DNA from: Ligustrum vulgare
Lineage: Eukaryota > Streptophyta > Magnoliopsida > Lamiales > Oleaceae
DNA: 64,000 nt
Assembly (NCBI GenBank): GCA_963555705.1
Contig: OY743170.1
Span: 16,351,596-16,415,595 of the forward strand
Direction of reading: 5' to 3'
Below the pieces are notes generated by a model that saw only the letters and a program-made list of their open reading frames with translations, was not told where the DNA came from and ran no database searches. Both the position numbers and the translations under genes were made by a program. Positions 10,525-22,072 of this stretch are shown here, one piece after another; the first letter of the stretch is position 1; each line of letters starts with the position of its first letter.

Positions 10525-12191
10525 TTATAAAGTCTCTAACGTCTTAATAACACCAAAGTGTCCCATTAACCCCCCACCATGAGCCTCACGCATAGAACAA
10601 TTAGGCACACAAAGTTTATTTTCTCTAAATAAATAGCCATCATGCCTATAAAACTTATCAATTGCACCCTTTTCACATGAAGCGTATATAGTGGAAAAAT
10701 CAGGGTCATCAACATACATACCTTTTATATACTCGAACCCAAGAAACTTCGCATTTAAAGAGTTTAGAAGTACGTACCTGTGAGAAAGGGCATCTGCTAC
10801 CACATTCTCCTTACCTTGCTTATAGCGGATGACATAGGGAAAAGTCTCAATGAATTCCATCCAACAGGCGTGTCTTTTGTTTAGCTTACCTTGTCCCTTG
10901 AGGTGTTTCAGTGACTCGTGGTCAGTGTGTATGACGAATTCCTTTGGCCACAGATAGTGCTGCCATATTTCCAAGGCACGAACAAGAGCATAAAGCTCCT
11001 TGTCGTATGTAGGATAATTCAAAACTGCCCCACTCAACTTTTCACTGAAAAGTGCAATCGGCCTTTTTTCCTGCATAAGAACAGCTCTAATCCCTATTCC
11101 TGATGCATCACATTCAATCTCAAAGGTTTGGTTAAAGTTAGGTAAAGCCAAAACCGTTGCAAAACATAACCTATCCTTAAGCACTTTAAAAGCATTTTCT
11201 TGTGCTTCCCCCCAATGGAATCCTACACTTTCTTGACTATTTCTGTGAGTGGTGCTGCAAGTGTGCTAAAATCTTTAACAAATCTCCTATAAAACCCAGC
11301 CAACCCGTGGAAGCTTCTAACCTCCATAATACTTTTGGGAGTTGGCAATTCTTTAATAGCACGAATTTTCTCCTCATCTACCTCAACACCATTAGCACTA
11401 ACAACAAACCCAAGAAAAATTATCTTTTCCATGCAAAAAGTACACTTTTTAAAATTAGCATATAGTTTTTCAGTTTTCAACACTTCCAAAACAAATCTTA
11501 AACGTTTAACGTGATCGCCTAAGTTCTTACTATATACCAAAATGTCATCAAAGTATACCACAACGAATTTACCAATGTAAGCACCCAAAACATGGTTCAT
11601 AAGTCTCATAAAAGTGCTAGGTGCATTTGAGAGGCCAAATGGCATAACCATCCACTCATATAAATCATATTTGGTTTTGAAGGCGGTTTTCCATCCATCA
11701 CCTTCTTTCATACGAATTTGGCGATAACCACTCTTAAGGTCTATTTTGCTAAACATACTAGCACCATAAAGTTCATCAAGCATGTCATCAAGTCTAGGTA
11801 TGGGATGACGATACTTTACCATAATATTGTTGACTGCTCTACAATCAACGCACATCCTCCAAGTCCCATCCTTTTTGGGTACCAACAAAACTGGTACTGC
11901 ACATGGGCTCATGCTTTCCCGAACATAGCCCTTTTTCAACAGCTCTTCAACATGCCTTTGTAGCTCTTTGGTCTCTTCGGGATTGCTCCTATAAGCTGGC
12001 CTGTTTGGAATGACTGCTCTCGGCACGAAGTCAATCTGGTGCTCAATCTCACGAATGGGCGGCAGCCCACTAGGAATCTCCTCGAGAAATAAATCTGCAA
12101 ATTCCTGCAAAAGAGACACAGCTAAACTGGGGAGGGAGTGGTTAGCTTCATCAAGTACAAGGAGTGATTCCTTGTACATTAGTAAAATCAC
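10525..12191 (-). pseudogene. Reverse transcriptase and RNase H of the inner gypsy element
   Basis: RT at 11223-12191 is open for 322 codons and holds [40 protein letters not shown] and the catalytic YFDDILVYS, so the RT domain itself looks intact. RNase H at 10525-11184 keeps all four acidic positions in context ([34 protein letters not shown]). A frameshift near 11190-11220, at a run of pyrimidines, separates the two. The polyprotein is therefore broken although both domains look recently functional. Confidence 0.92.
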
Positions 12192-12609
12192 GGGTTTATT
12201 TGTGGAAATAACTTTGGTGATTTCACTCTATTTTGCGTAGAAGCTCACTTTTGTTTTCTCTCTTTTATTACTGGCACTCTTCACACCCTCTCCTTTTTTC
12301 TGGGACCGTGGTCCCAACTCTCTGTTTTTCACACAACTCTCCTTTTTCCGGGATCGTGGTCCCGACCCTCTTTCTCTCTTCCTCACTTTTTAATTTCAAT
12401 TGCTCTTTATAGACCTCTTGAGGTGACAACGACATTAGTTTGACATTTTTCCCATCCTTAGTGAAGGTATACCTATTTTTAAAGACATCAAGAATAACCT
12501 TCCTATCGAATTGCCATGGCCTGCCCAGCAAGATGTGCCCCGTATGCATGGGAACTACATCACAAACCACACTATCTTCATACTTCCCAATCGCCAAATC
12601 AACTACCAC
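12192..12609 (-). pseudogene. Protease C-terminus and linker of the inner gypsy element
   Basis: The region contains VVPMHTGHILLGRPWQFDRKV, the conserved block after the protease, then a linker with short repeats of EKGE/PEK type. An in-frame stop separates it from the upstream ORF at about 12610, and two or more stops or shifts near 12200-12270 separate it from RT. Confidence 0.8.
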
Positions 12610-13488
12610 CTATTTATTCATCTTAATCTCACCCAATTCATTTAACCATTGTAGTTTATATGGCCTAGGGTGTTTTAGCATAGGTAGGCATAATTTCTCC
12701 ACTAGTGTAGTGCTAGCAACGTTCGCACAACTGCCACCATCTATTATCAAACTACACACCTTGTTATTCACAAAGCACCTAGTATGAAATATATTTTCTC
12801 GCTGATCACCCAACTCTTCCACCTTAACTTGAGTACTAAGGGCTCTCCTAGTGACAAGTGATTTAGCTACTGCATAGTCTCCATCATCATTTTCACTAAC
12901 ATCCTCTAGAGCTGGCATATCCTTATACTCATCCCCCTCTTCTTCCTCTTTCTCATCCTCCGAACTTAATATCCCATTACGCACAACCAATATTCGTTCA
13001 TTTGGACATTGTGAAGAAATATGTCCTAATACAGAACATTTAAAACAACGAACATCTCTAGTTCTAGAAGTTTGAGAATCAGAAGCAATTTTACCTTTGT
13101 TGGGTGGCTCTACTTTTCCCTTCAGTGCCTCAAATTTATTTTTCTGCACAACCCCATCATTTTTAGAAGTCCCGCTCCATAAAGACTTACCAAAAGGATT
13201 AGAACTTGTAGAGAATTTTGAAGTTCCCTTCCTTTTTAGTTGTCGTTCCACCTTCATGGCCATGTGAAGCATTTCCTCCAAATCGATATAATGCTGCAAT
13301 TCAATAACATTAGCAATATCTCGATTTAACCCACTTAAAAACCTAGCCATGGTTGCTTCCGGGTCTTCCTCTATATTTGCCCTAATCATGGTAACCTCCA
13401 TCTCTCTATGGTAATCCTCCTCACTCTTACTACCTTGGGAAATGGTTTGTAGTTTTTGGTAGAGATCCCTATAGTAATGTCCAGGCAC
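12610..13488 (-). pseudogene. Gag C-terminal half with zinc knuckle and protease start, inner element
   Basis: The segment is open for 292 codons. It has the gag capsid-like part (HYYRDLYQKLQTISQGSKSE and LQHYIDLEEMLHMAMKVERQ), a CCHC knuckle (CFKCSVLGHISSQC), an acidic segment, and the protease active-site region DGGSCANVAS near the end. It is separated from gag N by a single in-frame TGA at 13489-13491, where the outer element has an Arg codon. That fits one C-to-T change at a CpG. Confidence 0.88.
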
Positions 13489-13491
13489 GAA

Positions 13492-14160
13492 TCATTTTCT
13501 CATAAGGGCCTTCAAGTCATCCCAAGTTTCAATAAGCCTCTCCCCATTCCTCTTTTTACTAGTAACCAATTGATCCCACCATACTATAGCATAATCAGTA
13601 AATTCTACGACTGCCAATTTAACCTTTTTAGGTTCGGAATAATTATGACAATCAAAAATCAACTCTACCCTCTTTTCCCATTCAAAATAAACTTCCGAAT
13701 TAATTTTACCTTGAAACGAGGGAATGGACATTTTTATATTACCAACATGTCCATCTACATCATCCCTACGATCACGCCTATATCCCCTATCACGTCTTTC
13801 TCCCCGATCTCGTCTCCTACCAACACTAGTAATAGACAATTCACCACTATCTTCATCACTATCAACAACCTCAACACGTTCATTCCTAGCTCTAAATTGT
13901 GGGTTGAAGTCATGCCTTAGTGGTCTCCGTAAATTAGGGAAATTGCGTGGTTGTTCCTGATATGGTTGAGTAATTCTCGCACCACGTGTCTCCCTCGGAT
14001 TATTTGCTCTTTCCACATTCAAACCGGATTGTGGACCAAATTTTGCTTCCCACTTGGCATCCAACCTCACCTCCAATTTTGCAAATTGTTCCTCCATCAT
14101 TGTAAGCATTTTAAAGTCTTGAAAATCCTTTTCCGTCGATGAAGCTTCCTTATGTGACAT
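13492..14160 (-). pseudogene. Gag N-terminal half, inner element
   Basis: The ORF is 222 codons and begins with Met at 14160, as in the outer copy's gag start. It contains an Arg/Asp-rich segment (RRRDRGERRDRGYRRDRRDD) and the conserved SIPSFQGKI...YFEWEKRVELIFDCHNYSE capsid start, then KVKLAVVEFTDYAIVWWDQL. It ends at the premature TGA that breaks gag into two. Confidence 0.88.
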
Positions 14161-14637
14161 CGTTAGTAATAAAGAAAAAAAGAAGAAAATTTAAATAGAG
14201 ATTCTCACGTATTTTATCGCTCGTGTATCACTCAATTTGGCTTTTTCCCTCTATTAATCTCACCACTCTGCCTTTTTCCTCTCTATTCCCTTTTTCTCAC
14301 GTTCTCAAAGAACCCACCAAACTAGTCACGGATTTGGTCCTTGTGGAATAAACCCCAAAGTGCAAATAAGGAAAGTTGATGGAAAAATTGGAATTATGAA
14401 GTTTAAGAAGGAAATTATGGAAACAAGAATAAGGAATTTAATAGAAATAAGGATTGTTGGAAAGATTTGCCACAGATTATTTTTCGAGAAAAGATTTCTT
14501 GAATTATCTTGGAAAATTTTTCTTGATTCTTGTATCAAATCAACAATTTTTTTTTTTTGAATGAATAAAATCTGGAAATAAAAGAAAAGAACTGGAATAC
14601 TAAATACTTAGATTTAGAGACAGGCTCTGATACTAGA
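14161..14637 (-). other. Leader and primer binding site of the inner element
   Basis: This is the untranslated leader between 5' LTR and gag. The complement of the initiator-Met primer site, with one mismatch (CTCTGATACTA), is at 14625-14635 immediately inside the LTR. Otherwise the stretch is AT-rich and has no ORF of interest. Confidence 0.85.
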
Positions 14638-15493
14638 TGATGTGATCCGATATGGGGATCACCAAGAACACGCGGAAATAAACATTGGAAAGCTCTAAAA
14701 TCCAATTAGTAGACGATAGCAATGTAACCCCGACCTCACGACGCAAGAACTATGAGTATATTAAACCCAAAACCCGTTACGATACGGAGATAAGAACCAC
14801 AGAGGGGGAACGCCACAAAGGTTGTCAAATCCTTTGATAAGTTCGAGTTTGTTCAAAGAGAACAAGAAGAAATATAAGGGAATATCTTACCTTCAATATC
14901 ATTAATCTCAAGAATAAAAGTTGTTTTACATAATGCTGAATGAAGCCTTCAAATAGGCTAACAAAATAAAGCAACCAAAAATAAAGTAGAATTAAACCTA
15001 AACTAAAACGCCCAAATTAGGTTAAAATTGCGGCACTAAGTTACGGCCGTAACTTTTATATTTATGGCCGTAAATGACTTACGGTTTAAAAATAAAAACA
15101 TAGGTTACGGCCATGACAATTTATTTTACGGCCGTAAACGATTCTCTGAACAAAAAAATAAAAACTACTAAACTTTATTTACGGCCGTGAGGATTTGGTT
15201 TACGGCCGTAAGTCCTCTTCTGCTTAATTTCGCCATAGTAGTGTTACGGCCGTGAATCAGCTGCTGCATAATTTTTTTGTTGTTCCTTGATCCAAATGCA
15301 TTGTAATAACTTTGGCTCCTCTTCCACTTTTTTATGCAACGTAAATGAGGTCTTTGCACTCGAGCATTCGTCCATCCACGCTTGCATGAATCCTTGCATT
15401 GCCTGCTTGATTCTTTTGGCTCTTTGCCTCGTTATTGGTCCTACGGGCACATGCAACGGGTCAACACTCGTCGAGCCACTCCAGAACTCATCA
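14638..15493 (-). repeat. 5' LTR of the inner gypsy element
   Basis: The LTR is 856 bp and 20 bp shorter than its partner. The difference is a gap near 15240, where the left LTR has two neighbouring palindrome copies and this one has a single merged copy. The motifs here are better preserved than in 8637-9512. Confidence 0.93.
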
Positions 15494-16452
15494 CCTTTGG
15501 GTGGAAATTTGTTAACGGACTCCTTATTTCCCTTGGGTGCCTCAATCTTCCCCTTCGAAACAGTCCCAGCTCCTTTGTTTTCCCACCTCGGCTTCCAAGA
15601 CGGATTAGATCCCGAAGAACCCGACTGATACTTAGCTGTCCCTTTTCTCTTCAATTGCTTCTCCACTTTCATGGCCGTATGTAGCATATCTTCTAACTCC
15701 ACATAATGTTGCAATTCGACCACATTTGCTATTTCTTTATTCATCCCATTCAAGAAACGGGCCATAGTGGCCTCCTCATCCTCCTCCACATTGGCTCTAA
15801 GCATTAACATTTCCATCTCCTTATGATAATCCTCGACACTCTCAGAACCTTGGTAAAGACTTTGCAGTTTTTGATGAAGTCCCCCATGGTAATGACTAGG
15901 GACAAATCTCTTCCTCACGACAGCCTTCAATTCACCCCACGTACTAATAGGTCTCTCACGATTTCGCCTCCTAGAAGTTGCTAATTTATCCCACCAAGTA
16001 AGTGCATAATCGGTGAATTCAAGAACCTCAACTTTAACCTTTTTCTCCTCCGTATAGCTGTAGCAATTGAATATCAACTCAATCCTTTTCTCCCACTCTA
16101 AATATTGTTCTGGATCACTCCGACCCTTAAAGGAAGGAATAGTTGTTTTGATATTACTCATACCACGATCCTGTCGATCCCCAACAACCTCTCTAACTCG
16201 TCGTTCATGCCTAACCTCTCTATCCATAAGTACCCCATCACCATCACCATACCCATCAAATTCATTTTCTTCCTCCGTCTCTATCCTATGACCTCGCCCC
16301 ACTTGTCTCCGCACATTGGGCGCTTCCCTAGGCCGCTCTAACCTTTCAATCCTGCCCGACATATCCCCAAGCATTTTCTCAAAGCGTCGTGCCAACTCTT
16401 CCACCATGTTGGCTTGATCGCCGTTCTTTGCTGTAGTAGAATTTTCTGACAT
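15494..16452 (-). pseudogene. Gag N-terminal half of the outer gypsy element, fused to LTR sequence
   Basis: The likely start is the Met at 16452 (MSENSTTAKNG), matching the start position of the inner gag. The frame is also open upstream to 16602. It contains RRFEKMLGDMSGRIERL (coiled coil), TTIPSFKGRSDPEQYLEWEK and LQHYVELEDMLHTAMKVEKQ. At 15493 the gag is cut by the inner element, and the open frame runs on for 83 codons inside its LTR, ending at 15244. That creates an uninterrupted gag-LTR fusion. The missing gag C-terminus and zinc knuckle continue at 8636. Confidence 0.88.
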
Positions 16453-17025
16453 CCTAAAACTAAGTAATATATGCCTCACGTGTATTTCGCTCGTGTATAA
16501 CTCAATTTTTTGGCTTTTACCCTCTATTGATCTCACCTCTCTACCATTTTTCCACTCAATGGCTTTCACCCCAATTGCTTCAAAGAACGAATCCGAACTC
16601 AAACAAGTTTAAGCCCGAATAATTCAAATCGAGTATGAGTGAGAATTTATTTACTTATTGGAAATCTCGAAGAAGACCTTGAGAGAATGGAAACTGACTC
16701 TTTAGAGGACTTGATACTTTTATGGGAACTAAGATTGATTCAAGAAGATAAATCTTGAAATCAAATAACAACTCTTTTTTCTTGGACTTGATGAAATTTT
16801 CGTTTTTTTTATCTTCTCGAAAATTCAACTACGAGAATAAGGAAAAAAACGAAATTTTATTTGAATACCAAACGAAGGAATAACGACTTTTGAATTTTTT
16901 TGGAACGATTTTCTGGATTAAAGACTCAAGAACTGAAAGAACACGAAGAACGAGATTTAAGAAAACTCAAGAAAACAAAATAAAGATATAACCTTGATTT
17001 TTGGAGCCTAAGCTCTGATACCAAA
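16453..17025 (-). other. Leader and primer binding site of the outer element
   Basis: This is AT-rich untranslated leader. The complement of the initiator-tRNA-Met primer site, CTCTGATACCA, is at 17013-17023, two bases inside the LTR. Confidence 0.85.
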
Positions 17026-17418
17026 TGATGCAAACCACATAGTAATTGTAGCTACGCAACCCACAAAATATTGAAATCGACCCAAGAACGCTAAGAAACC
17101 ACGATTTATGGATCCAATTAAAATTAATTGAACCAAGCAACCAACACAATCACAGGGATATATTGACCTCTTGATCACAAGCAATATTAATTCTCACCGA
17201 GATTTGAACAAATAAGAATAACTCGCAAGTTCGGATTTTATTCAATGAAGAATAAGGTTGTTGAAAGCAAAATAGCCTCTCAATAATAATATCAAAGTTG
17301 TTTGCTTAATAATGAAAATTACATCCCTATAAATAGGGTTAAAACCTGGCTAAAGAGTTTTAATTATACTAGGAAAGAAATTCCTAAAAATAAGGAAGGA
17401 AATAAAAATATAAAATTA
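17026..17418 (-). repeat. Truncated 5' LTR of the outer gypsy element
   Basis: The segment aligns with 4133-4520 through AAAATATAAAATTAC, then the sequence switches abruptly to copia gag. The missing part includes the palindrome array and the outer LTR terminus, so the element has no intact promoter LTR. Confidence 0.87.
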
Positions 17419-18172
17419 CTCGTCCACTTTCTCCCCTTCTCTCATTTGAAGAACTTCAGACTCTCTTCTCAATGCCTGCAACTGAGCCCTCTTCACTTGT
17501 GTAGTCCCTTTATACTTTTGCTTCATCGAGTCCTATATGCTCTTCGAACTCTCCTTGACCAGAATTGTTTCCATGATGGTACGGTCTATGGCCTGGAAAA
17601 GGTAATTTTTCACCTTTAGATCTTTCAATCGTTGATCTTCAATTGTTTTCCTCTGTGCCTCTGTTGTCTCAGCTCCATCCGATATTGTGAGGATCCCTGT
17701 CTCCACCAAGGGCCAATATTCTTTCGATCGAAGAAACGTTTCCATGAGCATAGCCCAATGGTCATAGTGACCATCGAACCTAGGTATTGCAGGCTGTACA
17801 AAGCTGCCTCCTTCAGTTGCCATCTCTCTTTCACTCGTTCTCACTTTCTATTTTTCTCTATCTCTATTGTTAGGAGACTGCAGTTCCAAACTACACTCGT
17901 TTAGGCCCCTTCTGAAGGAGCTCTGATACCACTTTGTTGAAAACTCAAAGCTCTACTTAAATATAGCAATCTCACAATTTGGGAGCTCAAAACAGGAATG
18001 AAATAAAACAACCACGTTCACATGACCTATAGAAGTGGTGAATCTATTGAGGAATAAGCCAAACATAATCTACACCTTAAAACCAGGGCTTTATTAACAA
18101 GACAGCAGCTAACAGATGTCAAATGTGATAAGCCTAGTTGACTTAGTCACCAAGAAGCCATTAGTTCTAACA
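17419..18172 (-). mobile_element. Truncated Ty1/copia element: gag start, primer site and 5' LTR
   Basis: The minus-strand ORF at 17533-17844 begins shortly after a primer site and matches the N-terminal part of copia gag (PRFDGHYDHWAMLMETFLRS, then LKVKNYLFQAIDRTIMETI). The primer site complement CTCTGATACCA lies at 17921-17931 and the LTR at 17935-18172 (238 bp, minus-strand TGTTAGAA...CAACA). Everything downstream of the gag start (rest of gag, pol, 3' LTR) is missing. The break coincides with the break in the neighbouring gypsy LTR. Confidence 0.85.
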
Positions 18173-18349
18173 TCGTTAATTCCGATTGCTTCATCTTTTT
18201 GAGGTATTTTTTCTTTTTTTAATTTCAATTTTGTTTCTCAAAGTAATTAAAAAAGTTGATCTAGTGACAAAAAGACTCTTTATTTTTTTCTTTGTTAATA
18301 TTAGTTTTTTTTATTAATATTTTATGATTTTACTTTTCAGTTCAAAGCT

Positions 18350-20524
18350 ATGATTTCACCAATTACTTCGATAGATGATGAAATATCTAAACCGCTGTGG
18401 AAATACGTAACAAAATATGATATAATTAATGAAGGAGGCAGTAATATTAGTTGGCAGTGCAATTTTTGTCATCAACAAAAAAAATCTTCATATACAAAAG
18501 TTAGGGCATATTTGTTGAAATTGTCTGGTTTTGGTATAGGAGTTTGTAAAAATGTAACTGCAAAAGAAATAAGTGAGATGCAAAAGTTAAATGATGAAAA
18601 ATAATGAACCAAAAGGAGAACCATTTCCTGGGGAAAGAATTTCTATTAGTACTGCTACTAAGAATGATAATGCTATTTTTCATATGATGGAGCAAAAGAA
18701 AAGAAAGACTGGTGCACTTGAAAAGGCTTTTAATATGACATCTCATGAACAATTAGATTCATAAATTTCTAGGTTATTTTATACAGGAGGTGTGTCATTT
18801 AATCTTGCCAAAATCCTTGTTATGTCAGTTCTTATAGTCTTGCTACTAATAGCCCCTTATCAGGATATGTGCCTCCGGTTATAATAAGTTGATAACCACT
18901 CTTCTCCAAAAAGAAAAGAGAAATGCGGAAATATTATTGCAACCTATAAAAAGCACTTGGGTAGAAAAAGGAGTAAGCACCGTGAGTGATGGATGGAGTG
19001 ATCCACAAAGAAGGCCATTAATTAATTTTGTAGCCGTGTCTGAGAGTGAACCAATGTTTTTGAAGGTTGTTGATTGTATGGGTGAAATAAAGGATAATTA
19101 TTTTATTTTCAACCTGATGCGAGAAGTTATTATAAATGAAATTGTACGTGAAAGGTTATTCAGGTAATTACAGATAATGCTGTAAATTGCAAGGCCGCAG
19201 GTCAAATAATTGAGGCAGAATTTCCTCATATTTTTTTGACACCATGTGTAGTCCATACTTTAAATCTTGCTTTGAAGAATATATGTGCAGTGAAAATGTT
19301 GATAATAACCAGATTACATATGAGGAATGCAATTGGATTACTGGTATTGGCAATGTTTTAGGAATTCGTATCATTGAAATTGATTTTTGTAGCAGAGACT
19401 TGATTTGCTTCAGTAATTGTCATGCTTAAAAGATTTAAGCCCATTAAAGGAGGGCCCCAGAATATGGTTATAAGTGAAAAGTTGACAACTTATTGACAAG
19501 ATGATGTGCAAAAGGCCAGTTTCGTGAAATAGAAAATACTTGATGATCTTTGGTGGGACTCCATAAGTTATGTTCTCTTTCACTGCACCAATTTATGATA
19601 TGCTTAGACTTTGTGATACAGATAAACCTTGTCTTCACTTAGTTTATGACTTATGGGATATTATGATAGAAAGAGTGAAATCAGTTATTCATAGGCATGA
19701 GGGAAAACATCATGATGAGGTGTTGTCATTTTATGACGTTATTTACAAGATTCTTATTGATTGTTGGACAAAGAATAACACTCCACTACATTATTTAGCT
19801 CATTCTTTAAATCAAAGGTAATTCTACATAATATTTTTTTTCTTTATTCATGTGTTTAGTATTTTTTTTTTTTTACTATTACTATTCCTCAGTTTGTTAC
19901 TTATCTTTTTATTATTTTATAATTTGCTTTTGTATATCAGATACTATAGTGAAGAATGGCTTAAAGAGGATCCTGCTCGAGTACCTTCTCATAAAGATTT
20001 AGTCACGAGAAAGAAAGAAATGCCTCAACAGATACTTGTCAAATGAAGGACGTGTAAAAGTGATTGCTGAGTATGCTAGTTTTTCAACTATGGACAACGA
20101 TTTTGGTGAATTTGATTAAATACATGATCGTTACCACTTGAATCCAAATACTTGGTGGGTCAATCATGGCGCTTATGTACCTATACTTCAATCATTGGCC
20201 TTTAAGTTATTGGTACAACCGTCTTCTTCATCGTGTTGTGAAAGAATCTGGAGTACCTATTCCTTTGTGCATTCGCTTAAAAGGAATATGATAACTCCAA
20301 AAGATTTTGTATTCGTTCATAGCAATCCTAGTCTATTATCGAGGAGTCTACAATACTTCAAAGGAGATACTAAGATGTGGGATATTGGTGATGATACATT
20401 TGATCCATTTGAAGATGTTGGAATACTCCAAATTGCTAATTTGTCACTAGATGAATCGACATTGGAGGCAGCAATATTTATTGATGATAGAGATGAAGCT
20501 ATTGTGGAAGCAGCTGAAGAGTGA
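18350..20524 (+). pseudogene. Degenerate hAT transposase (DUF659 / dimerisation type)
   Basis: A BED-type zinc finger is at 18350-18604 (WQCNFC, then VRAYLLKLSGFGIGVC; Tyr stands where a zinc-binding His is usual). A DUF659-like catalytic part is at 18889-19300 (VSDGWSDPQRRPLINFV, and after a frameshift [19 protein letters not shown]). The middle exon at 19570-19817 is followed by a credible GT-AG intron (19818-19940). The C-terminal hAT dimerisation region is at 20138-20524 (WWVNHGAYVPILQSLA, SSSCCERIWSTYSFVHS KRN). At least two frameshifts and several stops (for example TAA in frame at about 20117) make it non-functional. Terminal inverted repeats were not found. Confidence 0.85.
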
Positions 20525-22072
20525 AGATGAATGACAAATTTATATTTCATAGATTATTTTCTTTTATTTCTTGTTGAACTTTGTGTTATGACTACATACA
20601 GACGACTAAATTACAAATTTATTTTTATTTGATTTATATACTTGTTTTGATGCAAAATGTATATTAAACTAAAATATAAAATAAGTAAAAAAATTAAGAA
20701 AATTAATTTGCATGTCCTCAAACGTGTCGTATCCTATCTTTTTTGAAAAATCACATGTCAGCGAGTCAGTATCATGTCGTGTCGTGTCCGTGCAACTTAG
20801 TACGTGACGTTTTTTGATCATTTCGCATTTGTAACAAGCCATCTTCTCCATCTTTTCTGCTAGAGAAATATCAAAATTGTGTTGATATAGGATAACTAAG
20901 CACCTCACAGGGCTGTAAACCAAAATATTGATACCAGCAAATATTTCAACTCAAACTTGCATTAGCAATCAAAGCGTCTATCGGCTAAGAATAAACTCTG
21001 GCATCTTTCAACTACTACTATGCCCAGTGGCAATATAATCTAAACATCCTAGGGCAAATTGTTGACACTCATACAACATGTTGGTAAAACCTTGCACAAA
21101 ACTGCTACAGAACTAATTGAAACTAGAGTAGAAAATCAAATACCAAATCTAAGCACCAGAAAAAATATATGAAATGTTTTGATGACTGATACCTATGTCC
21201 CCGGGCAGTATAATCACTTTATTGACATCAAATGAGGAAATTACAACCTTTATGGAAATCGGAAAATTACCCATCAATTGAAGTTCTTGGAGAGGGATCT
21301 ATACAAATTTTAATCTGGCTGGGAAAATCTACACAGGTCAAAGGGAGTTTTAAATAGGGCAAGTAGATCATGTGTTCCAAATCACCCTTTGCAAAAAAGG
21401 CTAACATCTGGCTTGGCAACGCCAAAAGAAAAAGGGAAGCTTCACATGATATAATGCTACTTTCAATATGCAAGAAATATCCATGGCCTATGAGGAGACA
21501 ATGCAATAATAAAGACAAGTCTAATTTCTAAGTACTAGATTTCGACATGAGAGCATTTCTTGGAGAGATCCTAAAAACTCCACTGTATTTCCATGAATAG
21601 AAAGTTCAAGTCTCCCGTTCATATGAAAACAGATTAATGTAGACATCTAATGCAAAACAGAACCTGTTCCCTGATAGCAGAAAACCCTGAAATTGAATTC
21701 ATAAACAGAAGTTAACTTCACCCTACAAAACGAAGCCTTCACCATAAAATGAACCCACGAAATACAAGTATAAAGCCACCATAGACAAAACAAGGTTTCA
21801 CTTTTAAACAAGCATAACTGGTCATCATAACATATGGGACATTCCATTTTCTGCAAGAAAGTACTACCATTTATAACGAATTCTATCACCTAAATGCCAA
21901 TTTTTTTACTTTAAAACATCCAATAACCAACAGAACACAATATAGCATATAAACACAACTGTTCCATAGTTAATTCTTTTTCTTCCAACTCACATGTCAT
22001 TTTTGAATTAAAAGGTTCCTTACACTTTAAAAACCAAAAAAGAAAATTCTAAATAGAATCATAGAATGTGAC
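20525..22072. other. Gene-free spacer between hAT relic and OSTC
   Basis: No supported ORF is present. At 20715-20810 there is a cluster of GTGTCGT/CGTGTC-type repeats (ACGTGTCGTATCC, TCATGTCGTGTCGTGTCC), which often mark subterminal regions of plant hAT elements and may be the end of the hAT relic. The part nearest OSTC should hold its 3' UTR. Otherwise nothing is seen. Confidence 0.4.

Larger units (their letters stand above)
8637..15493 (-). mobile_element. Inner Ty3/gypsy LTR retrotransposon nested in gag
   Basis: The element is 6857 bp with a perfect target duplication CCTTT (8632-8636 and 15494-15498). LTRs are at 8637-9512 and 14638-15493. The primer site complement is at 14625-14635 and the polypurine complement at 9513-9526. 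Gag, protease, RT, RNase H and integrase are all recognisable on the minus strand but contain stops and frameshifts. It inserted into the gag gene of the outer element in the same orientation. The families are close relatives: gag, RT and LTR ends align throughout. Confidence 0.95.
4133..17418 (-). mobile_element. Outer Ty3/gypsy LTR retrotransposon, split and right-truncated
   Basis: This is a minus-strand element. Its 3' LTR is 4133-5012 and its pol runs leftwards from about 8340 to 5013. Gag is split by the inner element at 8637-15493, with the gag N-terminal half at 15494-16452. The leader and primer site are at 16453-17025, and the remaining part of the 5' LTR is 17026-17418. The LTR starts match (TGAGGCAAACC and TGATGCAAACC) and the two copies are co-linear until 17418, where the right copy stops and copia sequence begins. 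Because the right end is lost, no target duplication can be checked. Domain order is gag, protease, RT, RNase H, integrase, the Ty3/gypsy order. No chromodomain is visible. Confidence 0.9.
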
